Shown here: one piece after another, positions 10,458 to 20,073 of the stretch | Position numbering within the stretch: the first letter of the stretch is position 1 | Layout: every line of letters starts with the position of its first letter | Assembly (NCBI GenBank): GCA_002794775.1 | Contig: NBAY01000010.1 | Location: forward strand, 434,001 to 498,000 | Direction: 5' to 3' | From: Porodaedalea pini | Lineage: Eukaryota > Basidiomycota > Agaricomycetes > Hymenochaetales > Hymenochaetaceae | DNA: 64,000 nt | Made by a program: the position numbers and the translations under genes | The notes under the pieces: model-generated | Database searches by the model: none | Seen by the model: only the letters and a program-made list of their open reading frames with translations | Told to the model about the DNA's origin: nothing

Positions 10458-11546
10458 CGCCAGGCCGACCTGTCCAAGACGATCTCCCAGCAGTGGCACT
10501 CGCTCTCCACAGAGGAACACAAATACTGGGACGACCTTGCGAAGCAGCGCAAGAGGGAGCATGAAGAGATGTATCCTTGGTATGTCTATCAGCCCACACG
10601 CACTGTCAAGGAGAAAAAGGGCAAGGCAGAGTCGACGGCGGGTGGGCAGGTGAGGAAGAAGAAGGATGGGAAGAAGGAGCGTCGTGACCATACCAGTCGA
10701 GCAGCCGTGTGCGCGGTTCCGGCGCGCGTGCCCGCAACAGTCCCTTGTGCTCCACCACCAGCACCACCAGCACCACGAACGTCTCCTCATCTGCATCGAC
10801 CGCCGACTTGGAGGACTTCAGCGAGCTCGACTCACTCTCCACCGACGGGTCTCTCTATTGTCCGTATGGCTATGCGAACTGCGGGTGCAGCAGCATGTGC
10901 GAAGTCGAGATGGCGGATCTCGCGGACTTCGACATGAGCGAATCGGAGGGATCGCAGGGCCAGGGTCATGGTCAGACGCTCTCGCTCCCGCTGAGCCTCT
11001 CGATGCCCTCGCTCTCCGGTGCATCTGGTTCTGGATCAGGAGCAAGCCTTGCAATCGACATGCCTCTCTCGAATCGGGCCCGCTCAGCATGTCTTCCTAC
11101 TCGTACTCGCACGACGGTGGACATGGGCACGGACACGGACACTTGCTTTCCGCGCAAATCCCGACTCAGACCACCCAGAGCCTAGTTCCCGGACCGCTTA
11201 GCTTTGTCCTCCCACAGAACCGCCGCTCGACGAGCGCACCGGGTGCACCGACGCCACTGACGATGCCAGCTGACCTCTACCCGCCTGCGCCTCCTACAAT
11301 CAAGATCCCGAGGCTGCTTGAGACGGCGCCTGGTTCGAACAGTAGCTCGGCGGTTGGCTCACCTGCGACGCATGAGGGCAGCGAAGGCGTGCAGCAACGC
11401 AGATGGATGGCCACGGCCAGCAAAGACAAGGAGAGTTTGGTGGGATGAGCGGTTTCCAGTTCCTGAACTCGCATCCACAGTCCATGAGCTACGGTATGCC
11501 AGGGCAGGTTCCCGGTTTCTCGACTGCTGGCGGCGAGATGCAGGTG
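10458..11546 (+). pseudogene. HMG-box transcription factor gene fragment, frameshifted, inside the transposon
   Basis: The first segment encodes the second half of an HMG box (RQADLSKTISQQWHSL, then EEHKYWDDLAKQRKREHEEM, then YPWYVYQPTR) followed by a lysine-rich stretch. The first half of the box is absent. Downstream, the likely protein hops through three frames: near 10700 into a serine-rich acidic segment (DLEDFSELDSLSTDGS), near 11070 into another (SSYSYSHDGGHGHG, later PPTIKIPRLLE), and near 11445 into MSGFQFLNSHPQS. It ends at a GTGTGT donor at 11547. Retained splice borders (CAG at 10455-10457 and the donor at 11547) suggest capture from genomic DNA rather than mRNA. Three frame changes make it non-coding as it stands. 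Confidence 0.7.
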
Positions 11547-12159
11547 TGTTTTTTCTGCTTTTCGTAGTAGCGCATCTCGATGTCTGATCATTTCTTGTTG
11601 ATCGTAAAGCATAACTCCGTGTTTCGGGTCTACGAGGAACAGGTGCCCGTCACCGCTAAGCCTCGCCCTCGCACGCTCATAATAATAATATTGTTGCTTA
11701 AGACTCGTCATGCCCTTCTGTGCAAATGTATTCAAATCCAAATAATTTTATTGTGCATATAATTAATTATAAAGTGCATAAAGTACTTGTACAAGCCTAC
11801 AATTAAGTTGAGAGCCTTGTTATATGATTACATTGAGTCGCAGTGCTTGTGGATAGCTACATTCAAATGAAAGCCTTGTGGTTGCTTGTCAGTGCTTGTA
11901 ATCACATATACTATGATATAGGCAGTGCTGATCCTTGCCTAATGCGTGTCAGAACTAAATGTCACTACCAGCCGCGGATAGTTTTCGTGATGCAGGTAAG
12001 TTCTTCATAGTCCCCCTAAACTCGAATGTATGTTGACGATGGCCTAAACACGCATTTCAATAGCACGGTATTTAGTGAAGGAAGTAAAAGGAAATTCGAG
12101 AAGCTCAGCTTTCCGTGCAGCGCTGGGCAACTAGTACTGAGGGAGAGGAAGGAGAAGAG

Positions 12160-12975
12160 CAATGCACAATCTTCTCAGCATCCTCGCAGTCCGTCATTAG
12201 ACACGCGTAATTGTTCAGGAATAACAATAATAATGTTTTGAAACTTGATAGCATGCTATAAGCCCGTTCCGGTTATTGTTGAGCTCATTGAGTTTGGCGA
12301 AGATGCGGCGAGTTTCACTCGCCAATGTTGAAACGCATCGAGGTATCCAAGCTCATGATTTCATCGTTTGAGCGTCTCATGAACATTCTTGCACACGGAT
12401 GGATGCTCGATATTGAGTTTTCTTCACAATCTATCTGGAATGGATATTCAAAACCTCGACGGCTGCAATAATCATCGATATCAATTACTGTGTAGAAGCT
12501 AATGGCGCACGTCCAGTCTCCGGGTGCTCGCTGGCAAAACCTGGCAGGCGTGCTTTCGTTTATGTAGAGGCCGTACGCGCGTCACACAGGTACATGTGTG
12601 CGACTTTGGTTCTCTTGCTGCGTACTTCCAGCGGGGGGCACTTATCTCTGCTCACGGAACTCATGCTTCCGAACGCGGCAATAGACGACGTGTGTCGTGC
12701 GTCAAGAATGCGGGGACGATCCGATTCTATAACCGCTCTGCTGGCCGTCGTCCAAGGTGGACGCGAAGGCCGGCTGCTATGTCATTACCATTGCCTGTCT
12801 GCCAGTCCGTCCGTCCGGCTTGCCCCTTATTTCCCTCATTGTGCTTCGGTCCTTCCTTTGCGGCTGCGCTATTAAAGACGCATGAACCGCGTCGTCGCGG
12901 GAGCGCCGACGCTCTGCTCTGATTCTTCGCCCCCCTACCCCTCTGAACGACATCGTTAACGACAACCGCAACGAG
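12160..12975. other. Intergenic stretch upstream of the DUF6533 gene
   Basis: No gene recognised. Open frames at 12524-12922 lack any known motif. The last few hundred bases are probably promoter for the gene starting at 12976; no clear TATA box is seen. Confidence 0.5.
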
Positions 12976-14961
12976 ATGGCTGTTGTGAGTAGCGAGCTCG
13001 ACCTCTCCGCTGATGCCTCAGAGGCGATGGCGATGCGGGTATGCCCGTCCATGCTTTTGTATGACGAACAACTGAGCTTATGTGTTAATATAGTATAGCG
13101 CAGGTCTGTCCGTTTCGCATTTTTCTGCGATCGCAGCCTATCTGACCTTGAGGGATGTGTTTGTAGTCGCCACCCTAGCGCTCTGCGTGCGTGCCTTCTC
13201 AACTTTCAATTCGTGGAAAAGAAGAGATGGGCTATTAACGTATGTGCTATAGCTGTACGAGTTCGCGTTGACGCTTGACAGCGAGGTAAGTCGCATACGA
13301 AATCTAGACACGTCGACGCAGAGCGTCTTAGACAATTGGAATTAGATCCGACTTGTGTGGCCATCACGACTCACGATTATCAAAATGCTTTTCCTGGCCA
13401 ATCGCTATCTGCCGTTCTTGGTGTCCTCTGGTAACGCGTATTGTAAGCCCGCCTTTTTTCTTCGTCTGTCTTTGACTTGAGGCTTACGATGTGTTTCCTG
13501 GTGCTCGTGTAGTTTTGATTCTGAATGATTCTTCAAATGTAAGTGTAAGTTACGTTATGAAGAAGGATTTGAGAAAAAAATCTGACTATCATCTGTCTGT
13601 CCCCTGCTCTTTATCGAAGTTGTGCAAGCCCGCACTTGTAATCATAGGCTGTAAGTGTGGCCATCTCGTTTGCAGAATCATCCTGAACTGACGTTGGCCG
13701 AAGTCACGTCCTTCACAGGATTCCTCTTGGCGGAGGGTGGATATTTATTTCCTGCGTCACTAAGAACTAGTCTGACTCTCGGAATATCACAGCTGTCTTG
13801 GCTATGCGGGTGTACGTTATATGGCAAGCCCGGAAGTCCATCCTCATCTTCATAGTATGTGTCTTAGCTGTAAGTACCTGGAATTATGTAATTCTCGCTC
13901 CTCTCAACTAACCTCTTCTCTTGCAGGTCAAGACGGGCGCTGCCTGTGCGATTACTTTCTTTTACTTGACCTCAGCCGAGAGTACGAGGCTCTTCTTCTT
14001 TTATCTTCTCTTACGATGATTAATTGGTCCGTTGATGCATTATTCTGCTTCGCAGTGTCTCCGATAAACCTCTTCCGCTCTGGCTGCGAATGCATATTTA
14101 CGAAACGAATAGAGTGGATAACGATATTTGTCGTCTTTTTCTTTGAGATAGGTGACCTCTTCCTTTTTTTGCACTGGATGGGTTTGAGATTTGGATCTGA
14201 TGATGCTGCGTGCTAGCGATTCTGTCACTGATGATCATTGCGAAGAGAGCTCATCGTGAGTTTCAGATTTATGGCATTGTTCGTGTTCGTATCAGGACAT
14301 TGATTCTTGTATTGTGATATCTTTCTTGTAGTTCGCAGATCTAGATCGGAGCTGGTGGATATCTTGGTAAAAGATGGTGTCCTCTATTGTCTTTGCATCA
14401 TGGGTGAGCATATTTCAATCTCAGTGCGGCGTCCTATATCTAACGAGATGATGACGACTTCTACAACGTAGCGGTCAGCTTGATCAATGTTTTTGTCGTC
14501 AGGCTCGCACCGGTATGTCGTCTCGAGTTCTCGCTCCGATCCACTTCGCTAAGCCGTCTTATTCCGTATAGCCCATCATGTCGCCATTCCTCGTCATGTA
14601 CGTGAAGGAAGGAACAGAACTTACAATATATACTAACACGGGTCCCGGGGAATTCATTTCTCAGCACGCAGGGAACGCTTCACAACATCTTGTGTACCCG
14701 GCTGCTTCTTCGCCTGCGGGGCGCGGATGCGCGAAGAACCTCGGGCTCGGGGTTGTCGCAAGGCTACCACATACCCTTAGTAACGACGAGCCTCAGCAGC
14801 CGGGCCACCGCTTCTCAATGAACCCGATCCTGGATTTTCGGAGGCCATGGATCGCAGTTGACGAATGCTTTTTTGACGTCTCGGTGATTTTAGCAATTGA
14901 ACATTCTCCCACTCACAGTTTGCCTTCCTATTCGCACACGCGCTTCTTCCTAGTGTATTGA
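12976..14961 (+). CDS. DUF6533-type multi-pass membrane protein (model incomplete)
   Basis: Exons 12976-13038, 13094-13186, 13253-13285 and a fourth from 13346 join in frame. They give a helix (AYLTLRDVFVVATLALC), then LYEFALTLDSE, then IRLVWPSRLTIIKMLFLANRYLPF, the diagnostic pattern of the DUF6533 basidiomycete family. Later pieces are clear but not all connected: FLILNDSSN near 13515, NITAVLAMRVYVIWQARK near 13785-13845, VKTGAACAITFFYLTSAEST near 13926-13985, and RSRSELVDILVKDGVLYCLC near 14340, which runs into VSLINVFVVRLAP near 14472-14514. The family has about seven helices and no proven function. I could not find an open link between about 13530 and 13780, so either splicing there is unusual or the gene is damaged. 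The 3' end is also approximate. Confidence 0.6.
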
Positions 14962-16432
14962 ACGCTATTTTTGGTTGACCAATCAATTGGCTGTTATTGG
15001 CGTTCGACCGGAGTGTGGGAATCGTTTTGTTGCATTTGTTTTATATTTCCTCGAGGTTCTCGTCGAACCCCTCCATCTCCGCAAATGCCCTGGATGGTGC
15101 TTCTAGGGACATTAGCACTCATTTTCAACGCTGTCTTTCTCCGCTCTTTGGTTCTATACGGCGGCCTGCAATCAGACTGACGCAGTTCAGCTTGGGCGGC
15201 CGTTCAGGTTCATTAAGATAGAATATCGTCTCGGCGCATCCCAAGTGAAGGCAATTATTGCGAACTCTTCTCCCGTTCCTTTCCATATTCAAGAACCGAT
15301 GGTGTCTACCCCTTTCCTTCATTGCCAATGTGACTTGCAGATCTAGCCGAGTTAAGTTCTAATGCGCTGAAGAACTTGCCAACAGATTGCTCATATGCCT
15401 TTCAAGCTGCAACACCGTGGTATTCTGTTGTCTCGTTCACACGCTCTTCGCAGCCTAAATCGAGGTTCTTATATTTCGTGTCCCACTCGCCAGGATGCCT
15501 TTACGGATCAATCTTAAAGAGTCAAAGCGATTGCGATCGCGGCCGCGAAGGCATTCTTGGTTGCCTTCTCCTCGAATAAGATCAAATCGAATGCGCGTGA
15601 TGCATCTCGTTAGCATTTTGCGAATTATTGCAGACGGAAAGCACAGCTATTCTCTCCTTCGCGTCGACATCTTATCGACGTACACTCTCCGCATCCGCTT
15701 GTTTATGTCGGGTCTGGTACGGCGGCTTCGCACTGCATATGCGAACTCGACTAGCTCGTCTCTGCGTTTCTGCTGTGTTTCCTTATTCGCTTGGTAGTCT
15801 GGTGCCTTTGAGAAAGGTAGCCCGCACGCTCAAGTTCAATGACGTTATCAGACCGCAGGGCAGCGAGACTCTTATGGTTCCTTCGTGACTAATTCCCACG
15901 CTCAACTCTAATTTTATTGCTTGGCGACTCCCGAGACCGGGAGATATACCTGAGCTGTCCTCCTTGGTCAACAATGATGATCTATGGCATTTTGAAGTCA
16001 TCATCCGTCTTAAATCTAGTCAGTTTACATTCTCCAACTCGGGGTCAAACGCCTTACTGTGCTATTTGAGCTATGCCGAGCTGTAAATTCAAAGAAACCG
16101 AGGATGACAGAAAGTGGCGCTGTGCTAGGTCACGGCTTGCTCAAGGATGTTAATTTCAGATCACCAGAAGAACCCACTTCTCGGAAGCAAAACTTCGTTT
16201 TTTCTTGCTTCTGACGGGCGGCCTTAAGGCGGATGGGAAGCAGTGCGCCCTTTGCGATCGCTTATAATCCCAGGCGCGGATGCATTACGTCTTCCCGAGC
16301 GTGCAGGTGCGCCTGGCCGACCGCTATTCTCTCAGAGCCTGCCACTTTATAAGTCTGGGTCGCCATCGACGAGGCGTCTCTGAGCTCTCTTGGAGTGTAC
16401 CTTTGTGCTCGCCTCTCTTCCTATCTTTCACT
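14962..16432. other. Intergenic stretch upstream of the DUF6534 gene
   Basis: No supported gene: open frames are under 130 codons, with no recognisable domains or splice pattern. A TTATAA at about 16346, 87 nt before the ATG at 16433, may be the promoter element of the next gene. Confidence 0.5.
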
Positions 16433-18428
16433 ATGTCAGAGACCCCTGATATCAACACAACTTTCGGAGCTGCGTTCTTGGGGCTGGTGGTCGGGTCCGT
16501 GTGAGTATACTCTCAATAGTTGTTATACATTAGGTTGATGTCTTATGCATTTAGGCTCTACGGGCTTACGTGCATGCAAACGTGAGCATTCATTTCTGTC
16601 TGATGCTTATTTCAGATTTACTCAGGGTTATTTTTTCCAGTTACCTATACTATCGAACATATCCTAAGGATGTCCTTAGTCTCAAGCTCATTGTCTTTAC
16701 TTTATTGTCAGTCGTGTGCTGCTCCGTCAATCCCTTGTACTTGATCAAAGTGTTCTCTTGATATTTTAGGGTTCTGGACACCTGCCATATGGTTCTCTCG
16801 ACAACCACAATATACTGGTAAGGTTATGCCAAATTTCCGTTGTTACACGTCTTCTAAAGTTCTTTAGGTACCTGATCTTGAACTTTAACAATCCGGCGAA
16901 CTTGGACATTGGGTACTGGGCCATGAGTGTAAGTTGAGAGATACACCCTTATGTTCTTTCTTTCTGAATGCATTTTATCTAGCTCCAAACCGATTGCAAC
17001 GTGAGTGAGCAAGTTCAAGTCTTCTCTCTTGATCTCTAATTCAATCGTCCAGGGTCTCATCGGTCTCATAGTCGAGCTGTTCGTATCTTTTCCTTGCTAT
17101 CTATCCACTCTAATAGGACGATAGATTCTTCGCTGTGCGAGTATGGAAAGTCAGCAAGAGTCCATTGCTGACAGGCTTTATTGTAAGATGTCTCGACGTT
17201 ACTCACACTTGCTATACTCATGGACACATTCTGACGTAGACTCTTCTTGCCGTTCTACATTTCTCTCTTGGGATCTGTACGTTTCACCTCAGCCATCCGT
17301 CATGTATCGAGTGTATCACCTGCTGATTCTTATGACCTTGCAAAGATTTCACGATTGAAGGGTGAGCACCGTCTCTTACAAGTGTGTAACTATGGTCTTA
17401 GTAACCGAAATTGTGCGTTCCCCTTTCCACAGGTTCGAACTTGGTCGGTTCTCGAAGTACTATAAGCTTATATGGGCGACCTGTCTGGGACTTGGTAGCG
17501 CTGCGGCATGCGACATGACGATAGCCGTCTCGCTTGTTTACTACCTCTCAAGAAGCCGGACAGGGTTCAGGCGGTAAGCGCGTTCTAAGCCGTCAATGCA
17601 CCAAAAGCAAGAAATTTAACAATTTGCATCGTAAAACATCAAGATCGGACTCGATCATTTCAACGCTCGTGCTGTATGCGATTAACACAGGGCTTTTCAC
17701 AAGCATCTGCGCCTTGGCTGCTACTATAAGCGTGAGCAACTATTCTGCGGACTAATTTCTCGACTAGTACAAAATGCTGACAAGATTTATTTGGACTCGG
17801 TGCGCAGTTTGGACTCATGCCAACGAATTTCGTCTGGCTTGCTTTCTTCTGGTGTCTAGGAAAGCGTGAGCAACTCTTTTTACGCGTGCACTAGTCTGCT
17901 CGGTCCTGATTGGGAACTCAATCTTAAGTATATGTAAACTCGCTGCTCGCATCGTGAGGCACAATCTTCATTTGCATGTGGTGTTTCCTCATATGACCGG
18001 ACGATCTATGGCAGGCTTAACAGCAGACAAGCGCTTCGGAAACTATCTGAAGACCGAAACGTCCCGCCGGCTCAAAACATGTCGAATTTCCGCAATTACA
18101 CGAATTCACACAGTTCAGGGCAAACGAAGGTACGATTCTCGCAGGACAGCGTAACCCAACATTGTTCAATCGCTTTTGACTTATGGCTATGACCATTCTT
18201 TCTTTTACAGTCTATACCCGGCCCGTTTTCGCCCATCACCATTGTCGTCGATACGACGGAAGAGCGGTGCTTCGATTATGAAGCCACGCGTGTGCGTTGT
18301 CCTGCAAGATCATTGAAGTTGTGATTGCTCATAACCCCTTGATTTTGTAGGATACAAGTGGTATGAGTTCTAGTGGCATGGCACAGTCACTCTCTGCCAT
18401 CTCTGAGAATGAGAGCGGCAGGGAGTGA
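16433..18428 (+). CDS. DUF6534-type seven-helix membrane protein
   Basis: Seventeen exons join in frame to 375 residues: 16433-16500, 16555-16581, 16641-16706, 16770-16817, 16868-16928, 16983-17000, 17053-17082, 17117-17182, 17240-17276, 17293-17361, 17402-17573, 17644-17731, 17808-17865, 17929-17953, 18015-18150, 18211-18291 and 18351-18428. It starts MSETPDINTTFGAAFLGLVVGSVLYG, the usual opening of the family. The core DUF6534 signature follows in exons 11-14: ACDMTIAVSLVYYLSRSRTG, then RSDSIISTLVLYAINTGLFTS, then FGLMPTNFVWLAFFWCLGKLYVNSLLAS, then LNSRQALR. The tail is hydrophilic and Ser-rich. The family is large in Agaricomycetes and uncharacterised. Exon 6 is only 18 nt. The boundaries of exons 9-11 are the least certain. 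A decayed copy of its 3' half lies at about 26570-26850. Confidence 0.75.
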
Positions 18429-20073
18429 TCTTCCGAGGAGACAAGGTCAACACCTTTCGATGGAGCGCATGAAGAGCTTACCGTGCATTCCCTACGCTAA
18501 CCCCAGTCACTCGTTCTTCATTCACTCCCTATCTTTATTGACTTTTCATTCGTGTCCATAACCGTTTAACGGTGTACGTCGATCGTCCATTCGTTCCAAA
18601 TAAAATTCGTCATTAGATGTCATCATGTACAAAAGGACAATCCACCAACTCTTCCCTTGCGTGAATGCATACTTTCTTCGGGCACTGCCCAGGAGCTTAA
18701 AGCTATCCGTTCCAAAGCTGTCTCCCATCGCCTCGTACGATCGGTTGTATGTCTGCATAATGGAGCGTATTGAGCTGCCTAGAGGCGTCCAGAGTCAACC
18801 TATCTGACGCGATGCGCAGACCCGCTCCAGATCATGATCAGAAACTTCAATCAGTGCCATGAAAGAAAGGCATACACGCTTCTCTGAACGTCTTAGAGAG
18901 GCGACATTTGAAAAAGCTTGATAGATGGTTAGACTAGCTTTCCATGCTGTTTCCATCCCGGTCTAGCACTTTTTCATAGCAGACAATCACGAAGTGCGAG
19001 CAATGTGCGGACTCACCTGCGTTATACGGTCGACGCAACAGCAATCGTAAGTGCATGGCTTACGAGGCCCAGAGGATACATACTACAGACGTGCAGCGAA
19101 GGTGTTAGTGAGAAAAAGAAGGGAGAAATGCGTACAGTTGTTCATGACTTTTGTATGGGATGGAATTGCTGACGTCTGGAAGTAAGGGACGAGAAAGCTT
19201 ATCCCGTAGTTCATCAGATACAGTGCCTCGAATTGCTTAAGGCTCAAGCCCAAGTGCTAGCCAGGTCCGTGAATACAAGCCCGTCACTTACTGTTAGAGA
19301 AGAATAAATGCAGTAAATGCAGTGGTGAGAATATGTGGGTGGGTAGGTGGGCTTCAGCGGGTATGTCAAAACCGACGAGTAGTCGGAGATTTTTTGAACT
19401 CCGCCTCAATTATAGGTACGCGACTCTCCAATCACATTTTACTTTAACTCGTCATCCCACGACTCTGTGCTCCGCGAAAACCAGAACTGGAAGACTTCTT
19501 TAATTCTTTCGTCCACAATATTCTTGTTGACTCAGAGCTGGTAGAGTCATATCTATTTACGGCCCGAAAGGAAGCTGGAAAAAGCGACACATAGCTCCGA
19601 GCCTCTCAGATAGTTGTTTCTGGTGGTTCTCGACTTTCGGACGTTTTCATTGCTGAACAAATCGTCATTTAATGTCATACAGGGGTCTTCAAGAGCTGAC
19701 CCAGGACCAATACATCTTGTTCTCAACTGTCTTTGTGTCTAAAGGCTGGTCTGCCGAAGGTCTTGTTCAGTAGATTTATGCAAAACCGAGATATTTAGCA
19801 TCTCCGTTAATTGATGTCCCAGAACTCAATGTCACGGTGATAAGACGGTTATCTTGTGCTATTCTCACAAAGCCCGCTTTCCTAATATGTTTAGGCTATC
19901 AAATCACGGAAGGCTGATTCTCGCCTTCTCGGACGTTCTGAGAGTGTTCTTCGGGGCCCGATGAGAGTAAATTGCTCCTGTCGTCGTTGGTCAGGCTCAT
20001 TTACCTGTTGGCCAATCTCGCAGTATAAAAACGCTACGTTTTGCCCCGTTATCCTTGAATGTATCACCCGTAC
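18429..20073. other. Intergenic stretch, partly duplicated upstream of the third P450
   Basis: No gene recognised. The part from about 19090 to 19900 resembles 27550-28110 (for example GGGAGAAATGCGTA near 19119 and 27592, and CCGACGAGTAGTCGGAGATTTTT near 19371 and 27828), showing that it belongs to the unit duplicated with the P450 and DUF6534 genes. TATAAAA at 20024-20030 is the likely promoter element of the first P450. Confidence 0.6.

Larger units (their letters stand above)
9882..11992. mobile_element. Nonautonomous DNA transposon carrying a host gene fragment (Pack-type)
   Basis: Ends are exact 12-bp inverted repeats, CATCACGAAAAC at 9882-9893 and GTTTTCGTGATG at 11981-11992, flanked by a direct CA (9880-9881 and 11993-11994). 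The empty site is visible in the duplicated copy (TAACAGGT), which defines both borders. Subterminal AAGCCTTGT/ACAAGGCT-like motifs recur near both ends (about 9954, 10003, 11791, 11811, 11870), as is common where a transposase binds. No transposase frame is present. The interior is a degraded HMG-box gene segment (10458-11546) and a tRNA-like block. The superfamily is not assigned: a 2-bp CA duplication fits no family I can name with confidence. Confidence 0.75.
9340..12151 (+). pseudogene. Broken second copy of the small unknown gene
   Basis: Segments matching the exons of the intact copy are 9340-9394, 9472-9535, 9615-9743, 9819-9881 and about 12064-12150. Exon 2 lacks seven bases present in the intact copy (ACCATAT after TATAGAAT), which shifts the frame into a stop (TAA at 9530-9532). 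A 2.1 kb element also sits at the exon 4/intron 4 boundary. Outside these lesions, exon 4 (VEKKGGYLKEVVDDQGKATV) and exon 5 (YLVKEVKG...AFRAALGN) resemble the intact protein, so the copy was probably functional after duplication. Promoter and exon 1 are almost unchanged. Confidence 0.75.
7851..12160 (+). repeat. Tandem duplication, unit B, interrupted by a DNA element
   Basis: This is the second copy of the 2.1 kb unit. It matches unit A up to base 9881 and resumes at 11995, the gap being the inserted element at 9882-11992. The match fades near 12160, soon after the end of the small-gene copy. Confidence 0.75.

Noticed and set aside
9882..11992. Helitron interpretation of the inserted element
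   Set aside because: Helitrons lack terminal inverted repeats and target duplications, start TC and end CTRR; this element has 12-bp inverted repeats.
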